Of a DNA stretch of 34,307 bases, positions 32,073 through 34,307 are shown piece by piece; the first letter of the stretch is position 1, and every line of letters begins with the position of its first letter. Where the stretch lies: positions 1 to 34,307 of the forward strand of contig DATIJL010000015.1 in assembly GCA_035478595.1 (NCBI GenBank). The letters run 5' to 3'. This DNA is from Candidatus Chromulinivoraceae bacterium (lineage in GTDB: Bacteria > Patescibacteriota > Saccharimonadia > Saccharimonadales > Saccharimonadaceae). A program made the translations under genes and the position numbers. Under the pieces are notes generated by a model. The model was not told where the DNA came from. It worked only from the letters and a program-made list of their open reading frames with translations, and did no database searches.

Positions 32073-32493
32073 GAAAAAATATTCGCCATATCATAGCATA
32101 GCATTGATGACCCAGCCTACAAATGAGCACTAGGTATTTACCTTATTATGCATGTACTGGTGTCCACCTAATAGCTAATCGGTTTATTCAGCGCAATACG
32201 ATTTAGACTACTTATGATACGATTATCTGTGCATTTATAGGTCTTCGGTTTTGTGTCTGACTTCCAGTGTCCGCAATACTATCAGAGGATCTGCGGGTAA
32301 TCTTATGATCCCCGCGACTATAAGCCGCGGGGTATTTTACTAGCACATAGCTATTAGTAGTAGCCTTGTTATCTAGTATTGGTTCGAAGGAAAATACGAT
32401 ACATCAGATCGACATCATCAGGGCTCCTTTTTTTCGAGCAAGCCGCTTTACCTGGCGGAAGAAATTCCTTGATTCTACAACATATAAAGTCTC
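32073..32493 (+). other. Non-coding stretch with a terminator-like hairpin
   Basis: About 420 bases without a convincing gene. CCCCGCG and CGCGGGG (32310-32316, 32326-32332) form a stem followed by TATTTTAC, ~240 bases after the preceding stop, so it may end a small RNA encoded here. An upstream GCGGG (32293-32297) could pair with CCCGC of the same hairpin. No tRNA or known RNA seen. Confidence 0.4.
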
Positions 32494-32523
32494 TTGTCTA
32501 AATAGGATTGACTAAGGTATAAT
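32494..32523 (+). promoter_or_regulatory. Promoter of the first Cys micro-protein gene
   Basis: TTGTCT (32494-32499), 18-base spacer, consensus TATAAT (32518-32523). Confidence 0.7.
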
Positions 32524-32566
32524 ATGGCAGTTCAGGTTTTATCCGTCATCGAGAATCGAGGATGAT

Positions 32567-32770
32567 ATGTCCGCAGGCCATGGTGGTAGATCTCACGGTG
32601 GGAAGGATGCTATCACCGGTCCACTTACACCGACGGGTGAGGGGATGTGCACGGTCGACAGCGGCCTTGTCTGCTGGGGACGGCGCGTAGATCGCGACGC
32701 CACTGCTGCCGACAAGAACTCGTGCTCCCCAAAGGGTTGCTCGAGAACTACGGCCGCGAGGGGGACATAG
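32567..32770 (+). CDS. Four-cysteine micro-protein, copy 1 (GC-rich unit)
   Basis: 67 residues with GAGGATGAT before the ATG. The N-terminus is Gly/His rich; the C-terminal half carries CTVDSGLVCWG, a D-A-T turn and NSCSPKGCSRT. The cysteine spacing is C-x7-C-x16-C-x4-C and recurs in the gene at 33025. Four conserved Cys suggest a zinc or disulfide-stabilised mini-domain; a modified peptide (RiPP-like) cannot be excluded. GC-rich single-gene unit with a consensus promoter and a long hairpin. Confidence 0.7.
   Translation: MSAGHGGRSHGGKDAITGPLTPTGEGMCTVDSGLVCWGRRVDRDATAADKNSCSPKGCSRTTAARGT
32717..32756 (+). repeat. 40-base near-identical repeat, copy 1
   Basis: Matches 33148-33187 at 38 of 40 positions. 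It covers the coding DNA for NSCSPKGCSRT and flanks; the nucleotide identity is much higher than over the rest of the two genes. Confidence 0.9.
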
Positions 32771-32818
32771 TAATAAGACAGCTGGCAAACAGTAGATACT
32801 GAGCTGTCCCTGATGTAG

Positions 32819-32879
32819 AGCCCAAGGGAGGAATCTCGTTGTCACTAATGATGTGATCTGAGATTCTTCCCCTTGGGCT
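32819..32879 (+). terminator. Long hairpin after first Cys micro-protein
   Basis: AGCCCAAGG (32819-32827) with CCTTGGGCT (32871-32879), continued by GGAATCTC with GAGATTC; large loop, then TATATTTATG. Confidence 0.7.
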
Positions 32880-32925
32880 TATATTTATGTTATTCGAAGA
32901 TTATGCGAGATTACGTTGAGTCCAT

Positions 32926-32954
32926 TTGTCATAAACTTTATTTTATTATATATT
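32926..32954 (+). promoter_or_regulatory. Promoter of the second Cys micro-protein gene
   Basis: TTGTCA (32926-32931), 17-base spacer, TATATT (32949-32954). Confidence 0.7.
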
Positions 32955-33024
32955 CAATAAGATCTTCTGAATTCATTCAGGGTCACTAGCAAGGCAGCAT
33001 TTACCTCGACGAAAGGGATGCAGT

Positions 33025-33207
33025 ATGTCCACTTCAGAAAGCCCGGAACCTACTGGTCTACCGCTATCTGATGGGAAGTGTACAGTCAAGCTTGGTAAAG
33101 TTTGTTGGGGAAATCCAGCGAACACCGATGCGACGCTCTCCAACCACAACTCGTGCTCTCCAAAGGGTTGCTCGAGAACTGCGGCCGAACGGGAGAGGGC
33201 TAGCTAA
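33025..33207 (+). CDS. Four-cysteine micro-protein, copy 2 (GC-rich unit)
   Basis: 60 residues, AAAGGGATG as ribosome-binding site. Paralogue of the gene at 32567: CTVKLGKVCWGNPANTDAT followed by NSCSPKGCSRTAAE; all four Cys and their spacing are kept while the N-termini differ. GC-rich unit with its own promoter and a 15-bp perfect terminator hairpin. Function unknown, as for copy 1. Confidence 0.7.
   Translation: MSTSESPEPTGLPLSDGKCTVKLGKVCWGNPANTDATLSNHNSCSPKGCSRTAAERERAS
33148..33187 (+). repeat. 40-base near-identical repeat, copy 2
   Basis: Partner of 32717-32756 (38/40 identical); both lie at the same place in paralogous genes. Confidence 0.9.
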
Positions 33208-33268
33208 GTGACTGCTGCGGGGATGCGTGCTCATTGCATTATCCGCGCTGGTTGAAGGCGAGAGATCA

Positions 33269-33303
33269 AGTGGGAGACTGTCAGTATATGACAGTCTCCC
33301 ACT
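33269..33303 (+). terminator. Perfect hairpin of the second Cys micro-protein unit
   Basis: AGTGGGAGACTGTCA and TGACAGTCTCCCACT, 15-bp perfect stem around GTATA. Confidence 0.75.
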
Positions 33304-33434
33304 CAAATACTTGACGTTACTTTTAATAAAAGGCCCGGCAAGGCAATACTGACCATTATTGATTGTCGGATTATTTCGACACATTCTAGCATAAGGAAAT
33401 TGCAAAGTATTTCTACTGAGAGGTTATCAAACTT

Positions 33435-33472
33435 CCGTGATCAGCCTGGCTAATATACCAGGCTGATCACGG
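33435..33472 (-). terminator. Perfect hairpin of the 33492 unit
   Basis: CCGTGATCAGCCTGG and CCAGGCTGATCACGG, 15-bp perfect stem with an 8-base loop, 20 bases beyond the stop of the minus-strand gene. Confidence 0.75.
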
Positions 33473-33491
33473 GTCAATCATTCACAGACGA

Positions 33492-33758
33492 TCAGCTGTA
33501 GACCTCGACCGAGGTGCGGTCGGTGCCAATACGGCGAATCCTCTCCTGCTTCTGAAGACCGTTGATCGTCTCTCCGATGGCGTTGTGGGACATAGGTACA
33601 CGGAGGAGGGCGGCGACTCGTGCCTCGATCGTACGGTAGTCTCCTTTGGTGGCGACCATCGTGCCACCAGCTCGCTGGGCGATGCTCTGGAGAATGCCGA
33701 AGATCATCTCGTCCGCCGCCTTCTGGTTCATACCGGCTCTTCCGATCCCTCTGACCAC
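33492..33758 (-). CDS. Small winged-helix-like orphan protein (GC-rich unit)
   Basis: 88 residues from GTG (33756-33758) with GAGAGGAAG upstream. A winged helix is plausible: MIFGILQSIAQRAGGT, then YRTIEARVAALLRVPMSHNA, IGETINGLQKQERIRRIG, and a short wing DRTSVEVYS. It is GC-rich and has its own hairpin. The two winged-helix-like units of this window (this one and 12388) share size and layout but no obvious sequence identity. Confidence 0.65.
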   Translation of the reverse strand: MVRGIGRAGMNQKAADEMIFGILQSIAQRAGGTMVATKGDYRTIEARVAALLRVPMSHNAIGETINGLQKQERIRRIGTDRTSVEVYS

Positions 33759-33984
33759 GATACTTCCTCTCGTCGGTAGTGAAATGAAAACAATAATTAT
33801 TTTACGATATATTATCTCATTTGGCTAGTATTTTCTTTCTTGCTACTCATCTCTTGAGTGGCCTCCACTATAGTTAGAGTGCAAAGTATTTATATTCTAA
33901 AGGTGCGCTATAAATAAAAAATGGCCTTAGGCTGGTTATAGTATTGCTATCGTGATTTAGAGGACCTACTCCTTAACCCACCCC

Positions 33985-34131
33985 TTAGACAGTGGAACGC
34001 GTGACATCAGCAATGGCAATCTTCTTCACACCCTTCACGGTCTTTATTGGACAATACTGTCTCGGAAGAAGGTAATTCTCAAGCTTAGTGAGCAAGATAA
34101 CCGTATTCATACGTTTAATAGCCTCTCTCAC
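33985..34131 (-). CDS. Possible 48-residue ORF or gene remnant
   Basis: An open frame with a GTG start and no Shine-Dalgarno, ending at TAA 33985. The composition is protein-like: REAIKRMNTVILLTKLENYL then CPIKTVKGVKKIAIADVTRS. It could be the end of a decayed gene. The remaining DNA between 33759 and 34247 shows no other gene. Confidence 0.25.
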   Translation of the reverse strand: MREAIKRMNTVILLTKLENYLLPRQYCPIKTVKGVKKIAIADVTRSTV

Positions 34132-34247
34132 CGAGACGTAAGTTCAGTGAGTGAGGCTGACTGTAAACAACCTGAGTCTCAAAACCCTCCAAATGCAAAT
34201 ACGCATCTGCTATCCTTGAAGTGACAAAACAAAAAAGGAGAAGCAAC

Positions 34248-34307
34248 ATGCGTATTTTACGTTCTCATCATATCAAGAATTTAATTGAGGTGGTAGATAC
34301 CTTCTTG
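34248..34307 (+). CDS. Start of a gene cut by the window edge
   Basis: AAAAAGGAGAAGC lies just before ATG 34248, a very good ribosome-binding site. Only 20 codons are visible (RILRSHHIKN.. then IEVVDTFL). Too short to assign. Confidence 0.6.
   Translation, partial: MRILRSHHIKNLIEVVDTFL

Noticed and set aside
12671-33472. GC-rich hairpins behind the orphan genes as integron attC sites
   Set aside because: They are perfectly symmetric, unrelated in sequence, without RYYYAAC/GTTRRRY cores, lie close to stop codons like terminators, and no integron integrase is in the window.
1-34307. UGA recoding (as Gly) of some CPR lineages
   Set aside because: TGA ends several well-defined genes (for example at ATGA overlaps 4069, 8721, 21051 and 24539) and is absent from the interior of conserved proteins.
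1-34307. CRISPR array or rRNA genes
   Set aside because: No regularly spaced direct repeats and no rRNA-like sequence are visible; the only tRNA sequence is the half-gene at 290-334.

Overview
The window looks like an accessory, gene-mosaic stretch of a Candidatus Saccharibacteria (TM7) or closely related CPR chromosome. The reasons are an AT-leaning backbone, the surface/tail-fibre-like N-terminus LPVPNGDDGNWGTLLNEFL (31440-32072) that I associate with this group, a Replic_Relax-type protein, sigma/anti-sigma plus wall-enzyme genes of the simple CPR type, many one-gene transcription units and several apparently leaderless promoters. TGA acts as an ordinary stop codon, so this is not a UGA-recoding CPR lineage. 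The taxon is an inference from gene content.

Layout. 1-400: the 5' part of a PLP histidine decarboxylase gene runs directly into the 3' half of a tRNA-Gln(UUG), the signature of an integration junction. 407-2268: an alpha/beta hydrolase with a divergent GbsR/MarR-type regulator. 2371-6058: a mobile-element module with a large serine recombinase, small co-transcribed proteins (one needing a -1 frameshift), an XRE regulator, operator-like palindromes and a replication-relaxation protein. 6105-10958: a run of small nucleotide/RNA-type enzymes (HIT, NUDIX, 2H phosphoesterase, P-loop kinase, an unknown protein, an APH-fold kinase and an AlaX-like tRNA-editing protein), interrupted by a reverse DUF3768 gene. 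11021-12265: a DUF2130 coiled-coil protein. 12936-15496: three regulator-linked units (ArsR+YCII, TetR+ABM, divergent DUF998 membrane protein) with clear palindromic operators. 18482-20362: an autoregulated TetR+VOC operon and a YdeI-like protein. 20527-25798: two paralogous ECF sigma/anti-sigma pairs flanking a D,D-carboxypeptidase and an L,D-transpeptidase. 26005-31297: an alpha/beta hydrolase, a stand-alone class II aminoacyl-tRNA-synthetase-like enzyme and RsgA. 31440-32072: the surface/tail-fibre-like protein.

Scattered through this backbone (12.4, 15.7-18.4, 25.8-29.1 and 32.5-33.8 kb) are about a dozen visibly GC-richer, mostly orphan, single-gene units. Most have an AT-rich near-consensus promoter, a clear Shine-Dalgarno sequence and their own strong, non-homologous hairpin terminator. 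They include two paralogous four-cysteine micro-proteins, two small winged-helix-like proteins, a 35-residue membrane peptide and a protein with the CxDxR...HxxC signature of beta-carbonic anhydrases. This repeated architecture is the most unusual feature of the window.
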